Assembly: GCA_903884235.1 (NCBI GenBank)
Contig: CAISEB010000012.1
Span: 186,001 to 250,000, forward strand
From: an uncultured Pseudomonadota bacterium
GTDB taxonomy: Bacteria; Pseudomonadota; Gammaproteobacteria; Steroidobacterales; Steroidobacteraceae
DNA: 64,000 bases
Direction: 5' to 3'
The notes under the pieces are model-generated. The model had not been told where the DNA came from, made no database searches, and was given only the letters and a program-made list of their open reading frames with translations. Below are positions 7,334 to 16,489 of this stretch, one piece after another. Numbering within the stretch: position 1 is the stretch's first letter; the number at the start of each line of letters is the position of its first letter. A program made the translations under genes and the position numbers.

Positions 7334-9136
7334 TCAGGGCGCAGCCCCCTGCGCCGCGAGCCAGCGGCCGAGCTCGCGGTCGGCGACGTCGAGCGGCAGC
7401 GGGCCGTTGGCGAGCAGCTGGCGGTGGAACGCACGCAGGTCGAAGCGCGCGCCGAGTGCCTGGCTGGCGCGCGCGCGCATCGCCCGCAGGTGCATTGCGC
7501 CGACTTCGTAGCCGAGCGCGGCGGCGGGGCTGCCGATCACGCGGTCGACCTCGGCGCCGGCATCGGCGGCCGTGAGTACGGTGTTCGCGACGAGGTACTC
7601 GATCGCCCGGTCACGGGACCAGCCCTGGGAATGCACGCCGGTATCGACGACGACCCGCGCCGCGCGCAGCACCTCGACCGTCAGCGCCGCGAACTGGCTC
7701 GTCGCATCGCCATACAGCCCGAATTCGCGGCCGAGCCCTTCCGCGTAGAACCCCCAGCCTTCGGCAAACGCGAGGTAGGCCCCGTAGCGGCGAAACTTCG
7801 GCAGGTCCCGTGCATCCTGCAGCATCGCGAGCTCGAGCACGCGACCGGGCTCGATCTCGCGCAGGTACGCGGCATCAAGCTCAAAGCGGGGCCTGGACCG
7901 CAGCTCACCGGCGTTCAGCAACAGCAAGGCCGGGCGCGTACCGTCCGCGGAACCGGCCCGGAACGTCAGCGCCGCGGCACCGGCCGCGTGCGCCGCGTCG
8001 AGCGCCTGCACGGAGAAATCGGCGCGCGGTGGCGGATCGATGAGCTCGGGCAGGCGCTGGCGGACGCGCGCCTTCAGGGCGGCGACGGCAGTGATGACGT
8101 CGTCGTCGCGCTCGAAAAAGGCGTGCGCATCCGCGCGCAGGGCCTCGAAGTTCGCGTGCCGGTCCCCCCGCAGGCCGAGCTCCGTCGCGAACCGGTCGGC
8201 CTCGGCACCGACGCGGCGCACTTCCTCGAGGCCGAGACGGTGGACTTCGTCGGGCGTGAGTGAACTGGTCGTGGCGCGGCGCACCCGATACGCGTACCAG
8301 GCGCGGCCCTGTGGCAGCTCGCTCCAGCCGATGCTCGTGCGCGCGCGCGGCATGTAGTCATGCTGCAGGTAATCGCGCAGCCGCCGATAGGCCGGAATCA
8401 CGCGCCCGCCGACCGCGTCGTGGTAGGCGCGACGCAGGCGCGCCTGGTCGGCCGCGGGCACGGTCGCAGGGAAGACCTGCACCGGTCGCATGTAGAGGCT
8501 CTCAGCGACCGACGCGTCGGCGATTGCATCGAGCTGCGGCAGCATCCGCGCCACCACGGCCCGCGGCAGCACATAGCCGCGGGACAGGCCGCGACGCAGG
8601 TTGAGCACGGCATGGTCGAGCCACAGGACATAGGCGTCGAGGCGGTGCAGCCAGTTGTCGTAGTCGCGCACGGTCGCGAATGGCTGCGCGCCGGCGCCGG
8701 AGCCGAACTGCGCCATCAGCGAGGGCAGCCCACCCGACGGGGCGACCGGCATCAGCTCGGCGGGGTATCGATAGCCTTCGATCTCGAGCTCGCGCTCCCA
8801 GCGGAACGCCTCATACGAGACGCGATCGCGTGGCGAGAGCGCAGCGGGATCGAGCGCCAGCAACGCCGCCAGCGAGCGCTTCTCGAGCGCGTATTCGCGA
8901 CCCAGCTGGGCGCTGGAGAGGCTGTCGGGCAGTTCGCCGTCGAAGCGATGGTCGCCAGACATCGTCGCGTGCAGCGGCCGCAGGCGCAGGTGGTCCTGCC
9001 AGTAGGCTTCCGCGAGCCGGGCGAGTGCCTGGCTGGCGTGGGCCTGACGTGCATCCGGCGCGGCGCCGGCCGCGCACGGCGCGAGGCCGAACGCGAACCC
9101 GAGCGCGAGCACGCAGGTGCGCAGCGGTCCTCCCAT
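7334..9136 (-). CDS. secreted DUF885-family protein with degraded metal site
   Basis: A 600-residue exported protein of the DUF885 (zinc peptidase-like) family. Residues 1-25 are a signal peptide. Family features kept in the C-terminal half include DARDLPKFRRYG, the EGW of FAEGWGFYAEGLG (459-461), VVDTGVHSQGWSRDRAIEYL and PLPLDVADREL. In active relatives a HExxPGHH zinc motif precedes the EGW block by about 30 residues. Here the matching segment at 426-433 is REIEPGRV, so all the histidines are lost while the Glu, Pro and Gly remain. It is therefore probably not a functional zinc hydrolase, though the frame is intact. The ATG at 9136 was chosen because a signal peptide begins there, with a GGGGGAG tract just upstream. 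Confidence 0.8.
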   Translation of the reverse strand: MGGPLRTCVLALGFAFGLAPCAAGAAPDARQAHASQALARLAEAYWQDHLRLRPLHATMSGDHRFDGELPDSLSSAQLGREYALEKRSLAALLALDPAALSPRDRVSYEAFRWERELEIEGYRYPAELMPVAPSGGLPSLMAQFGSGAGAQPFATVRDYDNWLHRLDAYVLWLDHAVLNLRRGLSRGYVLPRAVVARMLPQLDAIADASVAESLYMRPVQVFPATVPAADQARLRRAYHDAVGGRVIPAYRRLRDYLQHDYMPRARTSIGWSELPQGRAWYAYRVRRATTSSLTPDEVHRLGLEEVRRVGAEADRFATELGLRGDRHANFEALRADAHAFFERDDDVITAVAALKARVRQRLPELIDPPPRADFSVQALDAAHAAGAAALTFRAGSADGTRPALLLLNAGELRSRPRFELDAAYLREIEPGRVLELAMLQDARDLPKFRRYGAYLAFAEGWGFYAEGLGREFGLYGDATSQFAALTVEVLRAARVVVDTGVHSQGWSRDRAIEYLVANTVLTAADAGAEVDRVIGSPAAALGYEVGAMHLRAMRARASQALGARFDLRAFHRQLLANGPLPLDVADRELGRWLAAQGAAP

Positions 9137-9173
9137 TGCTCCCCCCACACGTCGCGCCACGCCCGGCAGGACG

Positions 9174-10529
9174 CTACTTGGCATTCGGACTGCGCGACAT
9201 CCTTGCAAAGCGCAGGTTGAGAAAGGCGGCCGAAACCGACAGCCCGGCGATCAGGCCCCACCAGACGCCGGCGGGTCCGCCGCCCCGTACGATGCCACCG
9301 TACAGCGCCAGCGGGAAGCCGATCGCCCAATACGAACCAATCGTAATAACGAGCGGCACGCGTGCATCCTTGAAGCCACGCAGCGCGCCCATCGCGCCGA
9401 CCTGCAGCCCGTCGGACACCTGGAACACGCCGGCGAGCAGCAGCAGCTGCGCGGCGAACGTGCGTATCGCGGGATCGGCCGTGTACAGCGCGGCGATCCG
9501 GTCGCTGGCGACCGCCAGCACGAGGGCGGACACGAGCATCAGCAGCGCGCACAGGCCGATGCCCGCGAATCCCGCGAGCCGCGCCGCCGGCCGGTCGCCC
9601 CGGCCGAGCGCATGGCCGACGTGGATCGTCGTGGCCGAGTGGATCGACACCGGCGCCATGAACATGAACGAGGCCCAGTTGAGGGCGATCTGGTGGGCGG
9701 CCACGACGTTCGCACCGAGGGTGCTGACCATGAGCCCGGCCGCCGAGAACAGCGCGCACTCCGCGATCATGCTGCCGCCGATGGGCAGCCCGAGGCGGAG
9801 GATCTCGAACACGCGCGAGCGCTCGGGGCGACCCGGGCGGCGCAGGATGCCGTAGGGCCGGTAGGCGCCATGCCGGCTCACGTGCCAGGCCATTGCCCCG
9901 AACATCACCCACTGCACGATCGCCGTGGCGACGCCCGTGCCCACCGCGCCGAGGGCCGGCAGGCCGAGCTTGCCGTACATGAACAACCAGTTGGCGAGCA
10001 CGTTCGTCGCGAGCCCGAAGACGCCCACGACCATCATCGGGCGCGTCCGCCCGAGCCCCTCGCTGATCGCGCGCAGCGCGTGGAATCCGATCATCCCCGG
10101 GATGCCCGCCGACACCGCGTGGACGTAGCCGACCGCATCCGGGACGATCGCCGGATCCGTGCCGACCCAGAGGAGCACCGGGTGGACCGCCAGGAGCCCG
10201 GCGACCAGCAGCGCCGCGAGCACCGCGCCGATCCAGGCGCCCTGGGATGCGTAGCTGCCGACGAGATCGTCCCGGCCCGCGCCGTAGGCATGCGCGACGA
10301 GTGGCGAGAGCGCGGTCATCGCACCGAGCCCGAGGACCATGAACACCGCGTAGTAGCTAGACCCGACCGCAACGGCGGCAAGCGCGTTGCCGCCGAGCTG
10401 GCCCGCCATGAGCGTGTCGGCCAGCATCATCCCGGCCGTCGCCAGGTTGCCGATGACCAGCGGCACCCCGAGGCGCAGGATCGCGCGGGCGTCGCTCAGC
10501 ATCCGGTGGTGGGGCGGGGTCGCGGGCAT
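9174..10529 (-). CDS. MATE-family multidrug efflux transporter (NorM-like)
   Basis: A 451-residue inner-membrane antiporter, expected to export cationic drugs or metabolites using Na+ or H+. It shows the two homologous six-helix halves of MATE proteins. The first begins LGVPLVIGNLATAGMMLADTLMAGQLG; the second begins LRLGLPIGGSMIAECALFS after an Arg-rich loop. Length is normal. The start at 10529 (MPATPP) has GGAG three bases upstream; an ATG at 10571 would add 14 residues, and one nearer the first helix is also possible. It is divergent from the thiolase gene at 10614 and 37 bases upstream of the DUF885 gene. Substrate unknown. Confidence 0.92.
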   Translation of the reverse strand: MPATPPHHRMLSDARAILRLGVPLVIGNLATAGMMLADTLMAGQLGGNALAAVAVGSSYYAVFMVLGLGAMTALSPLVAHAYGAGRDDLVGSYASQGAWIGAVLAALLVAGLLAVHPVLLWVGTDPAIVPDAVGYVHAVSAGIPGMIGFHALRAISEGLGRTRPMMVVGVFGLATNVLANWLFMYGKLGLPALGAVGTGVATAIVQWVMFGAMAWHVSRHGAYRPYGILRRPGRPERSRVFEILRLGLPIGGSMIAECALFSAAGLMVSTLGANVVAAHQIALNWASFMFMAPVSIHSATTIHVGHALGRGDRPAARLAGFAGIGLCALLMLVSALVLAVASDRIAALYTADPAIRTFAAQLLLLAGVFQVSDGLQVGAMGALRGFKDARVPLVITIGSYWAIGFPLALYGGIVRGGGPAGVWWGLIAGLSVSAAFLNLRFARMSRSPNAK

Positions 10530-10613
10530 CGGCTCCAAGGCGGTCGTGACGGGCGCACCCGGCCGGTGCATTCTAGGAGAACCGCGTTGCACGCGCCGTC
10601 TCCGGAGCGCTCC

Positions 10614-11894
10614 ATGCTGATCGGCACCACCGTCCGCCGCGTCGCCATCGTCGGCGGCTCGCGCATCCCGTTCGCGCGCGGCATGGGTGCCTATTTCGGC
10701 ACCGGCAACCAGCAGATGCTGACCGCGGCGCTGCAGGGCGTGGTCGAACGCTTCGGGCTCGCCGGGGAGCGACTCGGCGAGGTGGCCGCCGGGGCCGTGA
10801 TCAAGCATTCGAGCCAGTGGAACCTCGCGCGCGAGTGCGTGCTGGGATCCGGGCTGCATCCGTCAACGCCCGCCTTCGACCTGCAGCGTGCGTGCGGCAC
10901 CAGCCTCGAGGCGGCGATCCAGGTCGCCAACAAGATCGCGCTCGGCCAGATCGAGGCGGGCATCGCGGGCGGCACCGATTCGGTCAGCGACGCACCGATC
11001 GTCTATCCGCGCGCCTACCAGCAGCTCCTGCTCGAGAGCGCCCGCGGACGCACGCTCGGCGCGCGCCTGAAGCCCTGGCTCGGCCTGCGCCCGTCCTTCT
11101 TCAAGCCGGTCGCACCGGCCGTCATCGAGCCGCGCACCGGGCTGTCGATGGGCCAGAGCTGCGAGCGGATGGCGCGGGAATGGGCCATCGGCCGCGCGGA
11201 CCAGGACGCCCTTGCCGCCGAGAGCCACCACCGCGCGGCCGCCGCCTACGCCGCCGGCTTCTACGACGACCTCGTCGTGCCGTTCGGCGGCCTCGAGGCG
11301 GACAACCTGCTGCGGCCGGACACCTCGGTCGAGAAGCTCGCCAGGCTCCCGCCGGTGTTCGATCGCAGCGACGGTACGCTGACCGCCGGCAACTCCACCG
11401 CCCTCACCGATGGTGCCGCGGCGGTGCTGCTCGCGAGCGAGGACTGGGCCCGCGCCCGCGGCCTGCCGGTGCTCGCGACGCTGTCGACCGCGGCGGTCGC
11501 CGCCGTCGACTTCGTCGGCCACGAAGGGTTGCTGATGGCGCCCGCATACGCGGTGCCGAAGCTCCTCGCGGCACGCGGCCTCGGCCTGCAGGACTTCGAC
11601 TACTACGAGATCCACGAGGCATTCGCCGCGCAAGTGCTGTGCACGCTGAAGGCGTGGGAGTCGGAGGATTTCTGTCGCACGCGCCTCGGGCTGCCGGCCG
11701 CGCTCGGCGCCATCGATCGCGCGAAGCTGAACGTCGTCGGCTCGAGCCTCGCGCTCGGTCACCCGTTCGCGGCGACCGGCGCCCGCATCCTCGCGACCCT
11801 CGCGAAGCTGCTCGCCGAGCGCGGCGGACGTCGCGGCCTCGTGTCCATCTGCACGGCCGGCGGCATGGGCGTCACCGCGATCGTCGAGCGCTGA
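10614..11894 (+). CDS. acetyl-CoA C-acyltransferase (thiolase), FadI-like
   Basis: A 426-residue thiolase that cleaves 3-ketoacyl-CoA in fatty-acid beta-oxidation, or condenses acetyl-CoA in reverse. The nucleophilic Cys is in FDLQRACGTSLEAA (family consensus CxSG/CGT), the His in IHEAFAAQ, and the C-terminal catalytic Cys in SICTAGGMG. NVVGSSLALGHPFAATGAR is the GHP block. The longer form with an insertion after the active-site region fits the FadI/AtoB-like long thiolases. A GGAG site lies six bases upstream of the ATG. It faces a second thiolase on the other strand with only three bases between their stop codons, so this cluster holds two thiolases of different subtype. Confidence 0.9.
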   Translation: MLIGTTVRRVAIVGGSRIPFARGMGAYFGTGNQQMLTAALQGVVERFGLAGERLGEVAAGAVIKHSSQWNLARECVLGSGLHPSTPAFDLQRACGTSLEAAIQVANKIALGQIEAGIAGGTDSVSDAPIVYPRAYQQLLLESARGRTLGARLKPWLGLRPSFFKPVAPAVIEPRTGLSMGQSCERMAREWAIGRADQDALAAESHHRAAAAYAAGFYDDLVVPFGGLEADNLLRPDTSVEKLARLPPVFDRSDGTLTAGNSTALTDGAAAVLLASEDWARARGLPVLATLSTAAVAAVDFVGHEGLLMAPAYAVPKLLAARGLGLQDFDYYEIHEAFAAQVLCTLKAWESEDFCRTRLGLPAALGAIDRAKLNVVGSSLALGHPFAATGARILATLAKLLAERGGRRGLVSICTAGGMGVTAIVER

Positions 11895-11897
11895 GCG

Positions 11898-13079
11898 TCA
11901 GAGGACCTCGAAGAGTCCCGCGGCACCCATGCCGCCGCCGATGCACATCGTGACGACGACGTATTTCACGCCGCGCTTCTTGCCAGCGAGGAGCGCATGG
12001 CCGACGAGGCGCTGCCCGCTCATGCCGTACGGATGGCCGACCGCGATCGCGCCGCCATCAACGTTGAGCCGGTCGTCGGGGATCCCGAGCCGGTCGCGGC
12101 AGTAGAGCACCTGCACCGCGAACGCCTCGTTGAGCTCCCACAGGCCCACGTCCTCGACCTTGAGGCCGGCCCGCGCCAGCAGCTTCGGCACCGCGAACAC
12201 GGGACCGATGCCCATCTCGGCCGGCTCGCAGCCGGCGACCGCGAAACCGCGGAACGCGCCCAGCGGCTTCAGTCCACGCTGCGCGGCGAGATCGGCGCTC
12301 ATCACGACGCACGCGCCCGCGCCGTCCGAGAACTGGCTGGCATTGCCGGCGCTGATCAGGCCGCCCGGCAGCGCCGACTTCAGCGCCGCGAGCGCCTCGA
12401 CCGTCGTGCCGGCACGCAGGCCCTCGTCGACCGACGCCGTCACTTCCTTCGTGTAGAGGCGTCCGGTTGCCTTGTCGAGGCCCGCGGTCGTCACGGTGAT
12501 CGGCGCGATCTCGTCGGTGAACGCGCCGGCGTCCTGGGCCGCGCAGGCACGCTGCTGGCTGCGCGCACCGTACTCGTCCATGCGCTCGCGCGTGATGCCG
12601 TAGCGACGCGCGACTTCCTCGGCGGTCTGCAGCATGTTCCAGTAGATGTCGGGGCGATTCGCGTCGAGCCACGCTTCCTTGGCCATGTGCATGTTGAGTT
12701 CGTTCTGCACGACCGAGATCGCCTCGACGCCGCCGGCGACGAAGACATCGCCTTCGCCGGCGATGATGCGCTGCGCGGCGAGTGCGATCGTCTGCAGGCC
12801 CGACGAACAGAAGCGGTTGACGGTGACGCCGGAGACCGTGATCGGGCAGCCGGCGCGCAGCGCGGCCTGGCGACCGATGTTGTTGCCGGTCGCACCCTCG
12901 GGCAGCGCGCAGCCCATCAACACGTCCTCGACCTCGCCTGGGTCGATGCCCGCGCGCTGGATCGCCGCGGCGACCACGTGGCCAGCGAGCGTCGCTCCGT
13001 GCGTGAGGTTGAACGAACCGCGCCACGACTTGGCGAGCGGCGTGCGGGCGGTGGAAACGATGACGGCGTCGCGACTCAT
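11898..13079 (-). CDS. acetyl-CoA acyltransferase (beta-oxidation thiolase)
   Basis: A 393-residue thiolase forming the beta-ketoacyl-CoA thiolase partner of the upstream fadJ-like protein. The N-terminal [13 protein letters not shown] is typical. Active-site Cys lies in [11 protein letters not shown], catalytic His in [26 protein letters not shown] is the GHP loop, and the second Cys is in TMCIGGGMG. Its ATG overlaps the TGA of the hydratase/dehydrogenase gene (ATGA at 13076-13079), which implies translational coupling and a stoichiometric complex as in FadAB. It would release acetyl-CoA from shortened acyl-CoA chains in the cytosol. Confidence 0.94.
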   Translation of the reverse strand: MSRDAVIVSTARTPLAKSWRGSFNLTHGATLAGHVVAAAIQRAGIDPGEVEDVLMGCALPEGATGNNIGRQAALRAGCPITVSGVTVNRFCSSGLQTIALAAQRIIAGEGDVFVAGGVEAISVVQNELNMHMAKEAWLDANRPDIYWNMLQTAEEVARRYGITRERMDEYGARSQQRACAAQDAGAFTDEIAPITVTTAGLDKATGRLYTKEVTASVDEGLRAGTTVEALAALKSALPGGLISAGNASQFSDGAGACVVMSADLAAQRGLKPLGAFRGFAVAGCEPAEMGIGPVFAVPKLLARAGLKVEDVGLWELNEAFAVQVLYCRDRLGIPDDRLNVDGGAIAVGHPYGMSGQRLVGHALLAGKKRGVKYVVVTMCIGGGMGAAGLFEVL

Positions 13080-15190
13080 GGGCGGGCTCCGGCGGAATTG
13101 AATGAACCGCCGCTGGCGGCCAGTCGCTCGATCAGGGGTGCCGGCGTCCAGAAGCCGGGATCCCCGTACGGGTTGCGGGCGAGTTCGCGCATGCGCAGCG
13201 CGACCGCGTACAGGCCGATCTCGTCGGCGTAGCACATCGGCCCGCCGCGGAAGACCGGGAACCCGTAGCCCGTCAGGTACACGATGTCGATATCCGAGGC
13301 GCGTTGCGCAATGCCCTCCGCGAGGATATGCGCACCCTCGTTGACCAGCGCGAACACGAGCCGATCGACGATTTCGCGCGAGGAGACCTTGCGCGGCGTG
13401 ACGCCGATGGCCTGGCGGTGCGCGGCGATCAGGTCGGCGACGACCTTGGATGGATAGGCGTTGCGGTCGCCCGGCTTGTAGTCGTACCAGCCACCACCGG
13501 TCTTCTGGCCGAAGCGGCCGAGCTCGCACAGCTTGTCGGCGATCTTCGAATAGACGACATCCGGGTGCTCGAGCGCGCGACGCTTGCGGATATGCCAGCC
13601 GATGTCGTTGCCGGCGAGGTCGCTGACGCGGAACGGGCCCATCGCGAAGCCGAACTTCTCGCACGCGGCATCGATCGCCGCGGGATCGGCGCCCTCGTCG
13701 ACGAGGAACAGCGCCTGGCGCAGGTACTGCTCGAGCATGCGGTTGCCGATGAACCCGTCGCAGACGCCGGAGACGACGGCCGTCTTCTTCAGCGTGCGCG
13801 CGAGCTTCATCGTGGTCGCCAGCACGTCCGGCGCCGTCGCCTTGCCGCGCACGACCTCGAGCAGCTTCATGATGTTGGCGGGACTGAAGAAGTGCGTGCC
13901 GACGACATCGCCGGGCCGCTTGGTGACGGCGGCAATGCGATCGAGGTCGAGCGTCGAGGTGTTGCTGGCGAGGATCGCGCCCGGCTTCATGACGGCGTCG
14001 AGCGTCGTGAACACCTTCTCCTTGATGGCCATGTCCTCGAACACAGCTTCGATCACGATGTCCGCGCCGCCGATGTCGTCATAGGACAGGGTCGGCGTCA
14101 GCAGCTTGCCGCGTGCCTCGGCGTCGGCGGGCTTCAGGCGCCCCTTCTTGACCTGACCGGCGTAGGTGTCGGCGATGCGCGCGACGCCCTTGTCGAGCGC
14201 CTCCTTGCCGACCTCGAGCAGGAACACCGGGATGCCGGCGTTCAGGAAGTTGATCGCGATGCCCGTGCCCATGGTGCCGGCGCCGATGATGGCCGCCGAG
14301 GCGATCGGGCGCACCGGCGTCGACTCCGGCACGTCCGGGATCTTCGAGGCGGCACGCTCGGCGAAGAACGCGTGCCTGAGCGCCCGCGAGACCGGCGTGA
14401 CCATCAGCTCCGCGAACAGCTGGCGCTCGGTCGCGAGGCCGTCCTCGAAGGACTGGGTCGCGGCCGCCTCGAGCGCATCGATGATCTTGAGCGGCGCCGG
14501 GTACGCGGCGTAGGCGGCGCCGGCCGTGGTGCGGGCGAAGCCGAGCAGCGGCTCGACCAGGGGACCCGCCGCGCTGCGATCGCGGGCGCGGGGCGGCGCC
14601 TTGCCGGCGAGCTCGCCGGCCTTCGCGGCGGCGAGCGTGGTCGCGGCACCGGCCGGATCCTCGTTGACCAGCGCATCGAAGAGCGCGCTGCCGGCGAACA
14701 GCTTCGCGGGGACGGGCTCGCCGGACAGGATCACGTTGAGCGCGTTCTCGACGCCGATCAGGCGCGGCAGGCGCTGCGTGCCGCCGGCACCGGGCAGCAG
14801 GCCGAGCTTGACCTCGGGCAGCCCGACCTTCGCGGTCGCGACCGCGACCCGGTAGTGCGCACCGAGCGCGAGCTCGAGACCGCCGCCAAGGCAGGTCCCC
14901 TCGATCGCGGCGACGATCGGCTTCGGGCTGCCCGCGACCAGCGCGATCACATCGTGCAGGTTCGGCGCCGTGATCATGCCGCCGGTCGCGAATTCCTTGA
15001 TGTCGGCGCCGGCGGAGAACGTGCCGTTCCGGCCCGCGAGCACGATCGCGCTGACCCCGGGATCCGCGATCGCGGCGCTGATCGCCGCGGCGAGCGCCTG
15101 TCGGGTTGCGAGTCCGAGGCTGTTGACGGGAGGTTCCCCGAAGCGCACGACGGCGACGGAGCCTGAACGGGAGGTCTCGACGGTACTCAT
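13076..15190 (-). CDS. fused enoyl-CoA hydratase / 3-hydroxyacyl-CoA dehydrogenase (FadJ/FadB-like)
   Basis: A 704-residue multifunctional beta-oxidation enzyme. Residues 1-190 form the crotonase domain, with oxyanion-hole region SAGADIKEF and the catalytic Glu region [13 protein letters not shown], then [21 protein letters not shown]. From about 290 the NAD-binding dehydrogenase begins ([14 protein letters not shown]), with SNTSTL, the catalytic [10 protein letters not shown], and two C-terminal helical domains. It hydrates enoyl-CoA and oxidises the 3-hydroxyacyl-CoA to the ketoacyl substrate of the coupled thiolase. GAGGAA about nine bases before the ATG is a good ribosome binding site. 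The promoter region is shared with the divergent homogentisate dioxygenase gene and contains a perfect palindrome. Confidence 0.94.
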   Translation of the reverse strand: MSTVETSRSGSVAVVRFGEPPVNSLGLATRQALAAAISAAIADPGVSAIVLAGRNGTFSAGADIKEFATGGMITAPNLHDVIALVAGSPKPIVAAIEGTCLGGGLELALGAHYRVAVATAKVGLPEVKLGLLPGAGGTQRLPRLIGVENALNVILSGEPVPAKLFAGSALFDALVNEDPAGAATTLAAAKAGELAGKAPPRARDRSAAGPLVEPLLGFARTTAGAAYAAYPAPLKIIDALEAAATQSFEDGLATERQLFAELMVTPVSRALRHAFFAERAASKIPDVPESTPVRPIASAAIIGAGTMGTGIAINFLNAGIPVFLLEVGKEALDKGVARIADTYAGQVKKGRLKPADAEARGKLLTPTLSYDDIGGADIVIEAVFEDMAIKEKVFTTLDAVMKPGAILASNTSTLDLDRIAAVTKRPGDVVGTHFFSPANIMKLLEVVRGKATAPDVLATTMKLARTLKKTAVVSGVCDGFIGNRMLEQYLRQALFLVDEGADPAAIDAACEKFGFAMGPFRVSDLAGNDIGWHIRKRRALEHPDVVYSKIADKLCELGRFGQKTGGGWYDYKPGDRNAYPSKVVADLIAAHRQAIGVTPRKVSSREIVDRLVFALVNEGAHILAEGIAQRASDIDIVYLTGYGFPVFRGGPMCYADEIGLYAVALRMRELARNPYGDPGFWTPAPLIERLAASGGSFNSAGARP

Positions 15191-15267
15191 GGGATTTCCT
15201 CGCGGGGACGGCGGATTATGCACCGGCTTCGAGCGTCTGCCGGTGACCGGCACCGCTCGAACTTGCT

Positions 15268-15289
15268 TTTAGTTTCACTTGAAACTAAA
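15268..15289. promoter_or_regulatory. 22-bp perfect palindrome, operator-like
   Basis: TTTAGTTTCA (15268-15277) and TGAAACTAAA (15280-15289) are exact inverted arms around a 2-bp centre. It is the only AT-rich patch in the 128-base gap between the divergent fadJ-like and homogentisate dioxygenase genes, 29 bases before the latter's ATG and 78 from the former's. Size and symmetry fit a dimeric winged-helix regulator such as a MarR-family protein; no such regulator gene is in the window. Confidence 0.75.
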
Positions 15290-15318
15290 TTGACGCTCCC
15301 GACCCGAGGAGTCGCAGG

Positions 15319-16476
15319 ATGAAGCGCTATATCCAGTACCCGCGCGTCGCCGGCACCGCCAGCCGCCAGGCCCACGCCGACCTGCCTCCGGGCACCTACG
15401 AGCGCGAGATGGGCAAGGAGGGCTTCTTCGGCCCGGCGGCGTTCTTCCACCACCGCCATCCGCCGACCGGCTGGGCCCGGTTCGAAGGGCCGCTGCGACC
15501 GCATGCCTTCGACCTCGCCCGGCTCGGCACGGCCATGGCCTCGCCCTGGGACGCGGCCGCGGTCCTCCACAACGCCCACTGCCGGGTGCGGTGGTTCGCG
15601 CTCGCCGCCTCGATGGACCACCTGGCGCGCAACGGGGACGGCGACGAGCTGCTGTTCGTGCACTCCGGTCGCGCGGCGCTGTACTGCGATTTCGGCCACC
15701 TCGACGTCGAGGCGGGCGACTACGTCGTCCTGCCACGCGGCACGATGTGGCGGCTCGAATGTGCTTCGGCGGTGACGGCACTGCTCATCGAGGCGACCAA
15801 CGCCTCGTACCTGTTGCCCGACAAGGGCCTCGTCGGCCAGCAGGCGATCTTCGATCCGGCGATGCTCGACGTGCCGGCCATCGACGAGGCGTTCCGTGCC
15901 CAGCAGGACGCGGGCCCGCCCGGCGCGCCGCCAGGCGAGCCCGGCTGGCGGGTGGTGATCAAGAGCCGGCAGGCGCTGTCGACCGCGCACTACCCGTTCA
16001 ACCCGCTGGACGCCGTCGGTTGGCATGGTGATCTCGCGGTGTGCCGCATCAACGTCCGCGACATCCGCCCGCTGATGAGCCACCGCTACCACCTGCCGCC
16101 GTCCGCCCACACGACCTTCGTGGCGGGTCGCTTCATCGTCTGCACCTTCGTGCCGCGGCCGTTCGAGACCGACCCGGGCGCGCTCAAGGTGCCGTTCTTC
16201 CACAACAACGACGACTACGACGAGGTGATCTTCTACCACGCGGGCGACTTCTTCTCGCGCGACAACATCCACCCCGGTATGGTCACCTTCCACCCGGCCG
16301 GGTTCACCCATGGACCGCATCCCAAGGCGCTGTCGCGGATGCTGGTGCAGACGAAGCCCGCGACCGAGGAGTACGCGGTGATGATCGACACCCGCGACGC
16401 ACTCGAGATCGGCGACGCCGCGGCCGGCGTTGAGTGGCCCGGGTACGTCGACAGCTGGAAGGGCGGAGCGCCATGA
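15319..16476 (+). CDS. hmgA: homogentisate 1,2-dioxygenase
   Basis: A 385-residue cupin dioxygenase that opens the homogentisate ring to maleylacetoacetate in tyrosine and phenylalanine breakdown. It is the short bacterial form. The iron ligands align with His295 and Glu302 in FHNNDDYDEV and His331 in FTHGPHP. DELLFVHSGRAAL and FGHLDVEAGDYVVLPRGTMWR form the N-terminal cupin. The ATG has GAGGAG upstream. The next gene, 13 bases on, is a fumarylacetoacetase, which completes the ring-fission branch. The upstream palindrome is a likely operator. 4-Hydroxyphenylpyruvate dioxygenase and maleylacetoacetate isomerase are not in the window. Confidence 0.93.
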   Translation: MKRYIQYPRVAGTASRQAHADLPPGTYEREMGKEGFFGPAAFFHHRHPPTGWARFEGPLRPHAFDLARLGTAMASPWDAAAVLHNAHCRVRWFALAASMDHLARNGDGDELLFVHSGRAALYCDFGHLDVEAGDYVVLPRGTMWRLECASAVTALLIEATNASYLLPDKGLVGQQAIFDPAMLDVPAIDEAFRAQQDAGPPGAPPGEPGWRVVIKSRQALSTAHYPFNPLDAVGWHGDLAVCRINVRDIRPLMSHRYHLPPSAHTTFVAGRFIVCTFVPRPFETDPGALKVPFFHNNDDYDEVIFYHAGDFFSRDNIHPGMVTFHPAGFTHGPHPKALSRMLVQTKPATEEYAVMIDTRDALEIGDAAAGVEWPGYVDSWKGGAP

Positions 16477-16489
16477 CCGGAGGATCGAG

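Noticed and set aside
9117-10613. Plus-strand open frame leading into the thiolase gene at 10614
   Set aside because: It is antisense to the MATE exporter and only becomes protein-like after the ATG at 10614, which has a ribosome binding site.
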